Shown here: positions 14,990 to 24,022 of the stretch, one piece after another
Layout of the letters: each line of letters opens with the position of its first letter
How positions within the stretch are numbered: position 1 is the first letter of the stretch
Source of the DNA: Candidatus Nitrosymbiomonas proteolyticus
Lineage (GTDB): Bacteria; Armatimonadota; Fimbriimonadia; Fimbriimonadales; Fimbriimonadaceae
Length of the DNA: 64,000 nt
Direction of reading: 5' to 3'
Assembly (NCBI GenBank): GCA_017347465.1
Contig: AP021858.1
Coordinates: 1,444,472-1,508,471, forward strand
Notes under the pieces: generated by a model
Told to the model about the DNA's origin: nothing
Databases searched by the model: none
Seen by the model: only the letters and a program-made list of their open reading frames with translations
Made by a program: the position numbers and the translations under genes

Positions 14990-15991
14990 TCAGTCGGTGA
15001 GTTCGCCGATCGTGAGGGATAGGGTCACGGGCTGCTCCTCCCGCTTGACGGTAAGGCGAACCGTCTCCCCAACCTTTCTCTCTGAAAGCGCCTTGAAGAA
15101 CTCGATCTGATTGAGGATGGGTTTTCCGGCGAATTCGACGATCAGGTCGTTGGCTTGAAGCCCAGCCTTTTCGGCGGGTGAGCCCTTGACCACCGATTGC
15201 ACTAGGGCTCCGGGTTCCTCTGCGTCGCGGCAGAACACTCCAATTCCGGGGTGTCGGACAATGTGGTCGGGGGAGAGAAAGCCCTCGATGACTCGTGCCA
15301 GCGTCCGGCTTGAAACGGAGTAGCCGACTGCCAACGCCGAAGGGCCGTATTGGGAGATCACTGTGGGTGGCGAACTCGACCCCCGAAAGGCGCCCGTCGC
15401 GCCGAGCGACTTGGCGGCGTCCTGGACCTGAGCCTGAAGCGTCGCGCCTATGATCCCAGCAAGTTGACCTTGGAGCGTAAACACCAAGCCTCCCCCGACC
15501 GCCTGTTGCGGGAGTTCGAATCGGAGTTCGGTGAGCGTCACGACCCGCCTCTGCCGCGAGAGAATGCCGGTCTTGTTGTCGCTCGAGACTTCGGCACGGC
15601 CCGGGCCGCCTGCAAAGATGGCGAGCAGCTTGGTCCCTTCGTCCGGCGTATCGTCAAGGACGGGAACGGCCCTTGCGATCCTGCCGATGGGCATGGTCGC
15701 GGTGAGGAGGACGAGTTCGGTCAATTCGTCGCTCGCCTGAATGCGGATCGGGACGATTGCGCCGTCGAACGTTCGGGCGGTCGGCATCAGCCCTTCGAGC
15801 GCGGAGCGGTGGGTTACGAAGTACCCTCGCGGGTCGATGCAAGCGGCGGTCCCGGTTACCTTTACGCCGGACGAAAGGAGGATAACGGAGGGCCGCAACT
15901 GGTCAAACAGCGACTGCTCGCGTTCGGTGACGCCCTGACCCGACACAAGGACCGCGGCCGCGATCCCCCAGTTAACCGCCAACGACCACAT
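14990..15991 (-). CDS. Inactive HtrA/DegS-like protein with PDZ domain
   Basis: A 333-residue exported or membrane-anchored protein built like HtrA/DegS: N-terminal hydrophobic segment (1-20), a trypsin-like domain (about 30-230) and one PDZ domain (about 245-330, with GIGVFCRD and SPAEKAGLQANDLIVEFAGKPI). All three catalytic positions are changed. Where HtrA has the TNNH motif this protein reads THRS; the DLAxL Asp region reads ELVLL; the GNSGGP serine motif reads QAVGGG. It is therefore expected to bind peptide but not cut. It is the last gene of a sigma/anti-sigma operon and overlaps the anti-sigma gene by 20 bases, which suggests a sensor role. This role is inferred. Confidence 0.8.
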   Translation of the reverse strand: MWSLAVNWGIAAAVLVSGQGVTEREQSLFDQLRPSVILLSSGVKVTGTAACIDPRGYFVTHRSALEGLMPTARTFDGAIVPIRIQASDELTELVLLTATMPIGRIARAVPVLDDTPDEGTKLLAIFAGGPGRAEVSSDNKTGILSRQRRVVTLTELRFELPQQAVGGGLVFTLQGQLAGIIGATLQAQVQDAAKSLGATGAFRGSSSPPTVISQYGPSALAVGYSVSSRTLARVIEGFLSPDHIVRHPGIGVFCRDAEEPGALVQSVVKGSPAEKAGLQANDLIVEFAGKPILNQIEFFKALSERKVGETVRLTVKREEQPVTLSLTIGELTD

Positions 15992-16739
15992 TGCTTACGG
16001 AAGTTACCTCTTTGGCTCGGCTCGCGCCGGTGGTTTCGTCGCGCGCTTCGTCGATGATGACGAGCGGTTCAGAGTCGTCCGGGCTTGCGGCGAAGGCAGC
16101 CGAGGAGACGATTGCGTTCTCGATGACGTCGATCGAAAGCTGATCCGCGGCGTATACGAGGTCGGCGGGCGCCGAGGGCTCGCGCTTAGCGACCCGGACG
16201 TTCTTTTCGGTCGAGATAGGGGGCGGAGGAGCGGCTTTGGCCACTTTCATAGGCTCGACGTGAGCCGATTCGATCGCACCTTGATCGGGCGCGGACAACT
16301 CGGCCTGCGCCAACGCGCTCTCGAGGTTTGAATTCATGCCGGAACTACCCGATGGGCCTCTGGATAGGTTCGTGCGAGCCGCCAAGGGCTTCGCGGTCAG
16401 GCCGGACTCGACAGGGCCCGCAGAATAGACCGACCACGACCCCCAGATCGCAAGGACTGCCGCGGCAGCCCAGGTTGGGGCCGAGAGCCAGCGCCATAGG
16501 GAAGGCTCCGCAGGACTTCGAAGCCCTTGCCGCAGGATCGCTTCGCTGAGTCGCTCGGTCGAGAGTTGGTGCGGCGTTACAGGAAGCTGCTTGAGCCCGT
16601 GACGGATCGACTGGAATTGCTCCAGCGTTTTGCCTGCCTCTGGATCGCTCTCGCACAGCCGACGCAACTCCGCCTCTTCGCTTGTGCTGAGTTCGCCGAA
16701 GGCGAGTTTCGCTAACTGGTCTTCGATTCGCTTGTTCAT
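15972..16739 (-). CDS. Probable membrane anti-sigma factor
   Basis: A 255-residue protein with a short N-terminal cytoplasmic domain (1-82, starting NKRIEDQLAKLAFGELSTSEEAELRRL, typical of anti-sigma domains), one membrane helix at about 88-107 (APTWAAAAVLAIWGSWSVYSA), and a low-complexity Ala/Ser/Pro-rich extracytoplasmic part. The zinc HxxxCxxC motif of ZAS proteins is not present. It lies 1 bp after the sigma-factor gene and overlaps the PDZ-protein gene, so it most likely holds that sigma factor at the membrane. Family assignment is from architecture and context. Confidence 0.75.
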   Translation of the reverse strand: MNKRIEDQLAKLAFGELSTSEEAELRRLCESDPEAGKTLEQFQSIRHGLKQLPVTPHQLSTERLSEAILRQGLRSPAEPSLWRWLSAPTWAAAAVLAIWGSWSVYSAGPVESGLTAKPLAARTNLSRGPSGSSGMNSNLESALAQAELSAPDQGAIESAHVEPMKVAKAAPPPPISTEKNVRVAKREPSAPADLVYAADQLSIDVIENAIVSSAAFAASPDDSEPLVIIDEARDETTGASRAKEVTSVSNVVVGG

Positions 16740-16740
16740 T

Positions 16741-17430
16741 TCAACTCTCTTCGATCAGGGGAGCAACCCTTTCACGGAGCGCTCGCCTTGCTCGGAGCAC
16801 CCTAAGCTTTGCGCCGCCAACGGTGCAGCCCAGAATCTGGGCGATGTCGGTGTATTCTCTCTCTTCCAAATCTCGCAAAATGATCACGGTCCTGTGATGG
16901 GCCGGGAGCGCGTTGAGCGCCTTCCGAAGCGCCTCCACGCGGAAGTCCTGCTCTAAGTTCCTTATCGGGTCTTCTTGGTCGCCCACTGTCATCCAATCGA
17001 GCGCGCCGTCGGCCTCTTGCTGTTCGAGGGCGAGTCTCCGCGAGCTCATCCGGGCCTGGTCGGTGCATAGGTTGGTGACGATCCTGAGGAGCCAAGTCGT
17101 GAATTTCGCTTCGTCACGATAGCGCGCGAGGTTGCGGTAAGCGCGAACGAAAGCCTCTTGAACGATGTCCTCCGCGTCGTCCCTCCGGGGAACCATCTGA
17201 AAAGCGAAGCGGTAGGCCATGGCCCTGTGGCGTTCATAAAGCAGTTCAAACGCTCGAAAGTCGCCTTCTCTCGCCCGGCGAACGAGCAAGGCGTCGTTAT
17301 CGAGGTCGACGCTCCCGAGGAGTCGACCCGGAATGAGTTCGGCTGTCTGAACTGCTTGCACCTTTTTCTCCAGGCTTTCGCCTTCCGCATTGTCAGACGC
17401 CACTATCGAACTCCTGTTTCGTTCGTTCAA
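16741..17430 (-). CDS. ECF-type RNA polymerase sigma factor
   Basis: A 229-residue group 4 sigma factor. Region 2 (about 50-120) has FELLYERHRAMAYRFAFQMV and RDDAEDIVQEAFVRAYRNLARY; region 4 (about 165-225) has LPAHHRTVIILRDLEEREYTDIAQILGCTVGGAKLRVLRARRALRE. The first 45 residues are an unconserved tail; the TTG start at 17430 is the upstream limit and GTG or ATG codons inside are possible. It heads an operon with an anti-sigma factor and an inactive HtrA-PDZ protein, reminiscent of RpoE-RseA-DegS signalling. Confidence 0.92.
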   Translation of the reverse strand: MNERNRSSIVASDNAEGESLEKKVQAVQTAELIPGRLLGSVDLDNDALLVRRAREGDFRAFELLYERHRAMAYRFAFQMVPRRDDAEDIVQEAFVRAYRNLARYRDEAKFTTWLLRIVTNLCTDQARMSSRRLALEQQEADGALDWMTVGDQEDPIRNLEQDFRVEALRKALNALPAHHRTVIILRDLEEREYTDIAQILGCTVGGAKLRVLRARRALRERVAPLIEES

Positions 17431-17500
17431 CGAATCCCAGCATCGCCTGAGCCATCCTACCTATTGCCGGGGCGCAGAAACTCAAGCGCATTCGCCTCAC

Positions 17501-17956
17501 TTACTCTACGCTCGGGGGCACGTCGAGGATTACCGTCACCGGTCCATCGTTGACGGCGCAGACCTCCATGTGGGCTCCGAAGACGCCGGTCTCGACCCAG
17601 GTGCCGAGGCCCGTCAGCGTTTCGACGAAGCGATCGAAGAGCACCTTTCCAGCCTCGAAAGGCGCGGCCTCGATGAAGCTCGGGCGGCGGTTTTTCGCCG
17701 TTTCTCCGTAGACGGTGAAGTTGGAGATCGCCAGAACGGAAGAACCTGGGACCTCGGCGAGCGACAGGTTCATTTTTCCTTGCTCATCGTTGAAGATGCG
17801 AAGCCCGGCAATGCGCCGGGCCAGCTTCTCGGCTTGGGCGGGAGTGTCGTTCCGATGCGCGGCGACCCACACGACGAACCCGGCGCCGCACTTTCCGACC
17901 TCTTGCCCCTCGACCGAGACGGAAGCCTTCGAGACCCTTTGGACCACCGCTCTCAC
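17501..17956 (-). CDS. dtd: D-aminoacyl-tRNA deacylase
   Basis: A 151-residue Dtd. MRAVVQRVSKASVSVEG, the SNFTVYGE motif (usual SQFTLxA) with KNRRPSF, and the C-terminal NDGPVTVILD motif are all present. It frees tRNA from D-amino acids (and Gly-tRNA-Ala) to protect translation. The GTG start (17956) overlaps the relA stop in a GTGA arrangement, so the two are translationally coupled. SNF for the usual SQF and Gly for Ala at the motif end are minor variations. Confidence 0.94.
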   Translation of the reverse strand: MRAVVQRVSKASVSVEGQEVGKCGAGFVVWVAAHRNDTPAQAEKLARRIAGLRIFNDEQGKMNLSLAEVPGSSVLAISNFTVYGETAKNRRPSFIEAAPFEAGKVLFDRFVETLTGLGTWVETGVFGAHMEVCAVNDGPVTVILDVPPSVE

Positions 17957-20172
17957 CGCTTGGCCGGCCTCCCAAACATCCGCAGAATGCTGATCACGTC
18001 GCTGTAGTTGCTGATCCGGTTCATTACAAGCGACAGGTGGTCGGTATCCGAAACTTCGATGGATACGTCGATCTCGGCGGTGTTGTTGGGCAAGGTGCGG
18101 ATGCGGGCCCAAGTCACGTTGGCCTTCGCCTCGCCGAACACGGTGCTGATGTCCATGAGGAGGCCTTGGCGGTTGACGGTGGTGATCTTGAGCATGATCG
18201 AGTGAAACTTGCCGTCCGGGGGCCAATCCAAATCGACCAGCCGTTCAGGTTCGCTGGCGGAGAGAGCTTGGGCGTTGGGGCAGATTCGCCTGTGGATGAT
18301 CATGCCCCGGCCCCGAGTCGTATATCCCACCACATCGTCTCCCGGAACAGGGTCGCAGCACCGCGCCCGCCGCACCAAGATGTTGTCCACTCCGTCGTGG
18401 GTTACGGTGAGCCGACCTTCCTTGGCCTCCGAGGGGTGAACGCGCTCTTTCTCGGGGCGAGGCTGCCCGCCTCGAAGCCTGTTGAGGACGTTTTGGGCGC
18501 TCACCAGCCCCGAACCGACCTTCGCGTAAAGGTCTTCGGGGATTTCACAGGAATCGAAGTGGGGAAGAACCGATTTGATCTTCTCGTCGGTGATCCATTG
18601 CTTGGCTTCGAGTCCCAGAGACTTCGCCTCGCGTTCGAGGGCGTCCTTGCCCCTTGAGGCGTCCTGAAACCGGCTTTGCTTTCGAAAGTGGCTTCGGAGC
18701 TTGCTTCGAGCGTGCGCCGATCGAACGAACTCCAGCCAGTCCATGCTGGGTTGCGCGTTCGAGCGAGTGATCAGTTCGACTACGTCGCCGTTCTGCAATT
18801 GGCGGTTGAGGGGAACCATCGTACCGTTGACCTTCGCTCCAACGACCGTCAGGCCCAATTGGGTGTGCACTCGGAACGCGAAGTCCACAGGGGTCGAGCC
18901 CGCGGGCAGATCGATCACGTCGCCTCGCGGGGTGAACACGAACACCTGTTCGCTGAAGAGGTCAGTCGAGATCGACCGCAAGAAGTCGCTGCTGAGCTTC
19001 GCGTCGCTCGACCAGTCGAAGAGTTGCTCGCGGAGCCGGGCAAGCTGCTTGACCTCGGCCTCTTTGGTCGAACCTTCCTTGTATCCCCAATGGGCCGCGA
19101 CGCCGTATTCGGCGACTTCGTGCATTTCGCGCGTTCGAATCTGTACCTCGACCGGTTCGCCGTGCGGCCCCATTACCTTGGTGTGGAGCGATTGGTAGCC
19201 GTTGCTCTTCGGCTTGGCGATGTAGTCATAGAAGAGCCCTGCGAGAGGCAAGAACGACTCGTGGACGATTCCGAGCGCCAAGTAGCAGTCGCTCACCTTC
19301 TCGACGATCACGCGCAGGGCGAGGAGGTCGTGGATTTCCTCGAAGCTCCGACCCTGCTTGACCATTTTTTGAAAGATGCTGTAGAGATGCTTGGGCCGGC
19401 CCTTGATTTCCGCGCCGGCGATTCCCTTCTCGGCGAGCTTTCGTTGGAGCGTTTCGATGGCCAGTTCGAGTTCCGACTCACGCTCCCCACGGGACTTGGC
19501 CACGAGGTCCGCCACTCGCCGGTATTCGTTGGGGTGGAGGTTCTGAAACGCGAGGTCTTCGAGTTGCCACTTCAACTCCCAAATGCCGAGCCGAGCAGCC
19601 AAAGGGGCGAACACATCGAGCGTCTCATTGGCGATGCGGGTGCGCTTTTCCGGTTCAAGGCCCTGGAGCGTTCGCATGTTGTGGAGTCGGTCGGCGAGCT
19701 TGATGATGACGACTCGAACGTCCGACGCCATCGCCAGCAGCATTTTGCGGAGGTTTTCGGCTGCGCGAACCGACTCTGCCCTGGCGCGCATCGTCGCGGT
19801 TTCGCCCTTCGGCTGGAATCGAAGCTTAGTGACTCCCTCGACCATGGCGAGCACTTCGGTCCCAAACCACGCTTCGATCTCGGTGGCGGAGACGGGAGTG
19901 TCTTCGAGAGTGTCGTGGAGCAGGGCGGCGACCAGCGTGTCGTCGTCCATGTTGATCTGCTCGACGATTTTGGCGACGGCGAGCGGGTGGGTGATGTACG
20001 GCTCCCCCGATTGGCGAGTTTGCCCCTTGTGGGCTCGGTCGGCGACGAAGTAGGCTTTGCGGATTCGTTCGAGGCTCGCTTCTTCTCGACGCGGCCCTAG
20101 GTGTTCGAGGAACTCCTCGAGTTCTGGTGGTTCCGTCCACTCGGGGTGGATAGGGTCGGCTGGAAGGGCCAT
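17953..20172 (-). CDS. relA: Bifunctional (p)ppGpp synthetase/hydrolase (Rel/SpoT)
   Basis: A 739-residue long RSH enzyme from ATG 20172 (a TTG at 20256 would add 28 residues). Domains in order: HD hydrolase with THPLAVAKI and LLHDTLEDT, synthetase with RVIVEKVSDCYLALG and AKPKSNGYQSLHT, TGS (VFTPRGDVIDLPAGSTPVDFA), a zinc-finger region with RRARCCDPVPGDDVVGYTTRGRG, and a C-terminal ACT domain. Both hydrolase and synthetase residues look intact, so it can make and destroy the alarmone. It sits between kdsB and dtd in one minus-strand run. Confidence 0.95.
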   Translation of the reverse strand: MALPADPIHPEWTEPPELEEFLEHLGPRREEASLERIRKAYFVADRAHKGQTRQSGEPYITHPLAVAKIVEQINMDDDTLVAALLHDTLEDTPVSATEIEAWFGTEVLAMVEGVTKLRFQPKGETATMRARAESVRAAENLRKMLLAMASDVRVVIIKLADRLHNMRTLQGLEPEKRTRIANETLDVFAPLAARLGIWELKWQLEDLAFQNLHPNEYRRVADLVAKSRGERESELELAIETLQRKLAEKGIAGAEIKGRPKHLYSIFQKMVKQGRSFEEIHDLLALRVIVEKVSDCYLALGIVHESFLPLAGLFYDYIAKPKSNGYQSLHTKVMGPHGEPVEVQIRTREMHEVAEYGVAAHWGYKEGSTKEAEVKQLARLREQLFDWSSDAKLSSDFLRSISTDLFSEQVFVFTPRGDVIDLPAGSTPVDFAFRVHTQLGLTVVGAKVNGTMVPLNRQLQNGDVVELITRSNAQPSMDWLEFVRSAHARSKLRSHFRKQSRFQDASRGKDALEREAKSLGLEAKQWITDEKIKSVLPHFDSCEIPEDLYAKVGSGLVSAQNVLNRLRGGQPRPEKERVHPSEAKEGRLTVTHDGVDNILVRRARCCDPVPGDDVVGYTTRGRGMIIHRRICPNAQALSASEPERLVDLDWPPDGKFHSIMLKITTVNRQGLLMDISTVFGEAKANVTWARIRTLPNNTAEIDVSIEVSDTDHLSLVMNRISNYSDVISILRMFGRPAKR

Positions 20173-20252
20173 GTGCTGATCCGCAAGGGGTTCCCTCGGC
20201 GTTGAAGTGCCCGCAACGGTTCTATTGTACTTGGCCCCAGCGAGTTCACAAC

Positions 20253-20990
20253 TCAAACCCTCGAACTCGAACGAAGTTCAAGGATTCGGCGAACCTGTTC
20301 CGCTTGCTCAGGGGTATCGACGGCCAGTTCGGTGCCTTGAGCCGGGCTCATCTGGATCCCGATCCCGTTTTCGAGGAAGCGGAGCTGTTCGAGGGACTCG
20401 GCGATCTCGAGTGGGGAAGGGGGCAGGGATGCGAACTCAAGCAGGGCCTGCCGTCGGAAGGCATAAAGCCCGACGTGCTTCTTGACCGGGATCGTCCTGG
20501 GGTTGCGGGGGTAGGGGATGGCATGGCGGCTGAAGTAAAGCGCCCGGCCCGAGTTGTCCGTGACGACTTTCACCACCATCGGGTTGTCGATCTCGGCGGG
20601 TTCACAGTCGCAGTACACGCTTGCCATTTGGGCGTCCGCGCGTTCGAGCAGGGGAGCGACGCAAGCATCGATCGAGGCCGTGGGGATGAGCGGCTCGTCG
20701 CCCTGCACGTTGACGTAAACCTCGCTTTCCACTTGGCTTGCGACCTCGGCAATGCGATCGGTTCCGGTTAGGTGGTCGCTGCGGGTCAGAAGGGCCTTGC
20801 AGCCGAACTCCTGGCAGCGGTCGACGATCACAGGATCGGGCGTGGCGACCACGACTTCTTCGGCGTATGCCGACTTTCGGGCCGCCTCGAAGACCCACTG
20901 CACCATTGGCTTGCCCATCAGATCGACCAGGGGCTTGCCGGGAAATCTCGTACTGTCCATCCTCGCCGGGATCACGATCATCACGCGCAT
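20253..20990 (-). CDS. kdsB: 3-deoxy-manno-octulosonate cytidylyltransferase (CMP-KDO synthetase)
   Basis: A 245-residue nucleotidyltransferase that activates KDO with CTP for lipopolysaccharide core synthesis. Signatures are IVIPARMDSTRFPGKPL, VATPD, the ALLTRSDHLTGTDRIAEV block, NVQGDEPLI and the HVGLYAFRR strand. Its presence implies an LPS-type outer membrane. Start ATG 20990. It stands immediately downstream of the RNase P RNA gene and upstream of relA. Confidence 0.95.
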   Translation of the reverse strand: MRVMIVIPARMDSTRFPGKPLVDLMGKPMVQWVFEAARKSAYAEEVVVATPDPVIVDRCQEFGCKALLTRSDHLTGTDRIAEVASQVESEVYVNVQGDEPLIPTASIDACVAPLLERADAQMASVYCDCEPAEIDNPMVVKVVTDNSGRALYFSRHAIPYPRNPRTIPVKKHVGLYAFRRQALLEFASLPPSPLEIAESLEQLRFLENGIGIQMSPAQGTELAVDTPEQAEQVRRILELRSSSRV

Positions 20991-21035
20991 GAGACGATGT
21001 TATCCCGCTGGGGGGCCGTAAGGACAGGAGAGTGG

Positions 21036-21358
21036 GGAAACGACCTATAAGCCGGATTCTGTCTTTGTGAGGCGATCTGTCTATGCGGCCTACCCGGACG
21101 GTCAGCGGGCCGCTTCGTCCCGTCCCTATTTGGCCTTGCTTCCGGCGGGGTTTGCCCCCTTGAACGGTTGCCCGCCCAAGGCGTGAGCTCTTACCTCGCG
21201 ATTTCACCCTTATCCCGACAAGTCGAGACGGTTTGTTTCTGTTGCACTTTCCGTCCCCGGTTCTTAGGCCGAGTCCCTCGGTTTCCCGAGGCGCCGTGCC
21301 CTATGAAGTCCGGACTTTCCTCTCCCCATCGCTGAGGAGCCGCCACCCGGTCGCTTCC
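21036..21358 (-). ncRNA. rnpB: RNase P RNA, bacterial type A
   Basis: The minus strand carries the universal 5' block GAGGAAAGTCCGGAC (near 21325) and the 3' block ACAGAATCCGGCTTATAGGTCG (near 21062-21041). A terminal P1 helix pairs 21349-21358 with 21036-21045 over 10 bp with one G-U. The GGATAAGGGTGAAATCGCGAGGTAAGAGCTCACC-type core and P-loop elements lie between. Length about 323 nt is low-normal for the ancestral type. Ends are set by P1 and may be off by a few bases. Confidence 0.95.
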
Positions 21359-21503
21359 ACCACTCCTAATAAGTCTACTATATGGGACAATGGTTCCCGA
21401 ATCAGGACCTTGGGAAACCTGGGCCTTGGGGAGTGCGTACAATCGAAGCGGCCAATCGGCATTACCGTGGCGGTGCGGCCGTACGTAGAAGAGGGCAGGT
21501 CCA

Positions 21504-23288
21504 TTGCACACGGAATCCGGTACTCAGGCGCGGGAAACGGGCGAATCCGCTCAGGCCCTTGTGCGCTATCTGAGGGAGCATCCAGAAGCGGTTCGAGTCC
21601 CCGCCAAGGAGCTCGCCGAGCAGTTCGGCCTTTCCGTAGAGTTCGTCGAACGATTCATCGCGGGATTGGTTCAGCGCAAGGGCGCAGCGATCGACGCTCG
21701 CCCGGTGATTTCGCCGGTCCGACGGTTTCTGGGTCGAACCAGGCGGCTTGTGTTTCGGCTGATGGACCACCCGGTGCCGTTTATCAGCGTGACGGCCGCA
21801 GCGGCGATCTCGCTGTTCCTGTACTTTCACTTTCTCAACCACCCGCTTTCGCAAGTCCGGCCTGGCGATCCCGTGATCGACCTGCGAGCCGATCCGGTGC
21901 TGTTCTTCGGCATCACCCTCGCCACGCTCTTGCTCCATTGGACTTGTTACTACCGCCTAGGACGGGTTCGGTATGCGCTCTTGGGCGCGGTCGCTTGTTG
22001 GGTGCTGTCGGCGACGGCGCTTATGGTGGTCGCCTGGCTTAGGATGCAAGACCAGAACGTGTCGAACATGCCGGTCCAGTTGCTGCTCCTGGCCTTTGGA
22101 ATGCTCGCGCTCAACGTCGCTTATGCGGGCGCGGGCGCTTTCGCGGCGGTGCTTGGAGGGTTCGCTCAGCTCAAGAGGTCCGACCGGGAACTCGAACAGA
22201 TGACTCGGCAGCAGCTCTTGGGGCGGCTGTTTGAACTTCAGGAGCTTCTCGAGAAGCCGCACGAAACCCTGACTTCGATTGAAGAGCGCCCCTGGTATCG
22301 GGCGCTGGAGACCGTTCGGGCCCAGCCTCTTCATTACGCCATCGGCTTGGGAGCGGGCGCCGCAGCAGTTTACATGCTCCTTCGGGGGGTTGTTTTCGGC
22401 CACCTTGACGACGCAAGCCTCAGCCGAATGCCGCTGCTCGTTCTGGTCACCCTCGCCTTTCAGGTTTCGGACATCGCATTGATGGCGATCGTCTCGTTCG
22501 TTCATCGCAACGTTGGCGGGGCGATTCTAAGCGCGGTCGTCTACCAACTCTCGGGACTCTTGATGTACTTGCTTCCGATTCCGCACTTCGGACCCGAGTT
22601 CTTTCGAAGGCCGGCGATGCCTTTCATTCTCGCGATCGGGTTTATTCTGGCCGTGACGGTGGGAATCGTGGCCCATGTTGGTTCGTTGGTCGAAGAGCGC
22701 GCCCTTCGAGAACGTCGCCGCCTGGTCAACGATCCCGCGATCTTGCTGGCCGAACTGGTCCGGATTCAATGGATGCTCTCCGTGAAGCCGCTCGACGTGT
22801 GCGTGATGGTCGTCGATGTGGTAAAGAGTTCGCTGATGAAGGCCGGATCGGACCCGTTAAAGGCCGAGTTCAGCTTCCGCGACTATCAAGAGATGGTCGC
22901 TGGGATCGCCCAGAAACACGGGGGCCGGGTGCATTCGACGGCAGGCGATGGCGTCGTGGTTGCGTTCGACGACTGCAGGGCTGCCTTGGATGCGGCCAAG
23001 AGCGTTCAATCCGAGATGCCCCTGTTCAATCAGTCGCGGAACCGGCTCTCGATGCCATTCCGACTTCGGATCGGCATTCACTCGGGCCTCGTGACGGGGG
23101 ACATCGACAAAGTCGTGTTTACTGAGGTGATCGATATCGCGGCTCATTCGGAAAAGCGCGCGCCCGTCGGCGGGATCGTCGTCACGGAGAAGGCTTTGGA
23201 GCGGCTCACCGGCGAGCCGATGGCGCCCTTGAACGAAGAGATCGGGGGCAACCGCCTCTTCCTGGTGCTGAGCTCGGGGTCTTCATGA
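21504..23288 (+). CDS. Membrane class III adenylate/guanylate cyclase
   Basis: A 594-residue membrane protein. Residues about 15-65 form a winged-helix-like segment (SAQALVRYLREHPEAV...LAEQFGLSVEFVERFI). Helices follow near 90-110, 130-160, 165-185, 190-220, then 285-305, 315-335, 345-365 and 370-395. A cytoplasmic class III cyclase domain covers about 430-590: VCVMVVDVVKSS supplies the first metal Asp, STAGDGVVVAF the second, and RIGIHSGLVTGD the C-terminal block. The GTP/ATP-selecting residues cannot be assigned with confidence. TTG 21504 is the likely start. The lipB gene overlaps its stop by 4 bases. Confidence 0.85.
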   Translation: MHTESGTQARETGESAQALVRYLREHPEAVRVPAKELAEQFGLSVEFVERFIAGLVQRKGAAIDARPVISPVRRFLGRTRRLVFRLMDHPVPFISVTAAAAISLFLYFHFLNHPLSQVRPGDPVIDLRADPVLFFGITLATLLLHWTCYYRLGRVRYALLGAVACWVLSATALMVVAWLRMQDQNVSNMPVQLLLLAFGMLALNVAYAGAGAFAAVLGGFAQLKRSDRELEQMTRQQLLGRLFELQELLEKPHETLTSIEERPWYRALETVRAQPLHYAIGLGAGAAAVYMLLRGVVFGHLDDASLSRMPLLVLVTLAFQVSDIALMAIVSFVHRNVGGAILSAVVYQLSGLLMYLLPIPHFGPEFFRRPAMPFILAIGFILAVTVGIVAHVGSLVEERALRERRRLVNDPAILLAELVRIQWMLSVKPLDVCVMVVDVVKSSLMKAGSDPLKAEFSFRDYQEMVAGIAQKHGGRVHSTAGDGVVVAFDDCRAALDAAKSVQSEMPLFNQSRNRLSMPFRLRIGIHSGLVTGDIDKVVFTEVIDIAAHSEKRAPVGGIVVTEKALERLTGEPMAPLNEEIGGNRLFLVLSSGSS

Positions 23289-24022
23289 GAGAAGGTCGCT
23301 GGGTCGATCTGGGGCGCATGCGATATGCGCCTTGCTTTGAATTGCAGCGAAAACTGCTCGAAGGGGTCGTCGGAGGTTCGGAAGCCCCTACGCTGCTCTT
23401 CGTCGAGCATGAGCCCGTGCTGAGCCTCGGCGCGGGGTTCCATGAAGAGAACCTTCTTTTGAGCCGTGAAGAGTATGCGAGGCGCGGGATCGAAGTACAC
23501 CCCACCGACCGAGGTGGCGACGTAACGTTCCACGGGCCGAACCAACTGGTCGCCTATCCCATTTTTCCACTTGCGTGGGTCGATCAGGACCTCCACCGCT
23601 GGATGCGAACTCTCGAAGAGTCCGTGATCGCGGCACTGCGCGATTTCGGGTTGAAAGGCGAGCGGTTCCCTCCGCTGACGGGCGTCTGGGTGGGGGGACG
23701 AAAGGTCTGCGCGATCGGCATCAAGGTTCGGAGGTGGGTGTCGATGCACGGCCTGGCCCTCAACTGCAACAACGACCTCTCGCCCTTCGATCTGATCGTG
23801 CCGTGCGGGATCCAAGGCTACTCAGTCACGAGTGTGAGCCGCGAATCGGGCCGTGAGGTCACGACGCAGCAGGCGAGGGAGAGTCTCTTGCGGGCCTTCG
23901 AAGGATTGCTGAATGTTTCGCTCGAAGTAGAGGGACGTGAGGCGCTCTTGATCCGTCTGTTGGGTGAGACGCAGGCCTCTGAGACCCTCCATGAACCTCC
24001 TCGACTTCAACACCTCCCCTGA
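23285..24022 (+). CDS. lipB: Octanoyl-(acyl-carrier-protein):protein octanoyltransferase
   Basis: A 245-residue LipB, which moves octanoate from ACP to lipoyl domains, for example the E2 partners of the 2-oxoacid dehydrogenases whose E1 genes lie further on. The signature RGGDVTFHGPNQLVAYP is at 76-92, the catalytic Lys/Cys pair is Lys140 (GGRKVCAIG) and Cys174 (VPCGI), and HGLALN is intact. ATGA overlap with the cyclase gene upstream; rnhB begins inside its 3' end. Confidence 0.95.
   Translation: MREGRWVDLGRMRYAPCFELQRKLLEGVVGGSEAPTLLFVEHEPVLSLGAGFHEENLLLSREEYARRGIEVHPTDRGGDVTFHGPNQLVAYPIFPLAWVDQDLHRWMRTLEESVIAALRDFGLKGERFPPLTGVWVGGRKVCAIGIKVRRWVSMHGLALNCNNDLSPFDLIVPCGIQGYSVTSVSRESGREVTTQQARESLLRAFEGLLNVSLEVEGREALLIRLLGETQASETLHEPPRLQHLP

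Noticed and set aside
15350-16057. 235-residue plus-strand ORF opposite the HtrA-like gene
   Set aside because: Arg-rich shadow frame without any motif; the minus strand carries recognisable domains.
18676-20100. 474-residue plus-strand ORF opposite relA
   Set aside because: Complete overlap with conserved relA domains; composition is typical of an antisense shadow.
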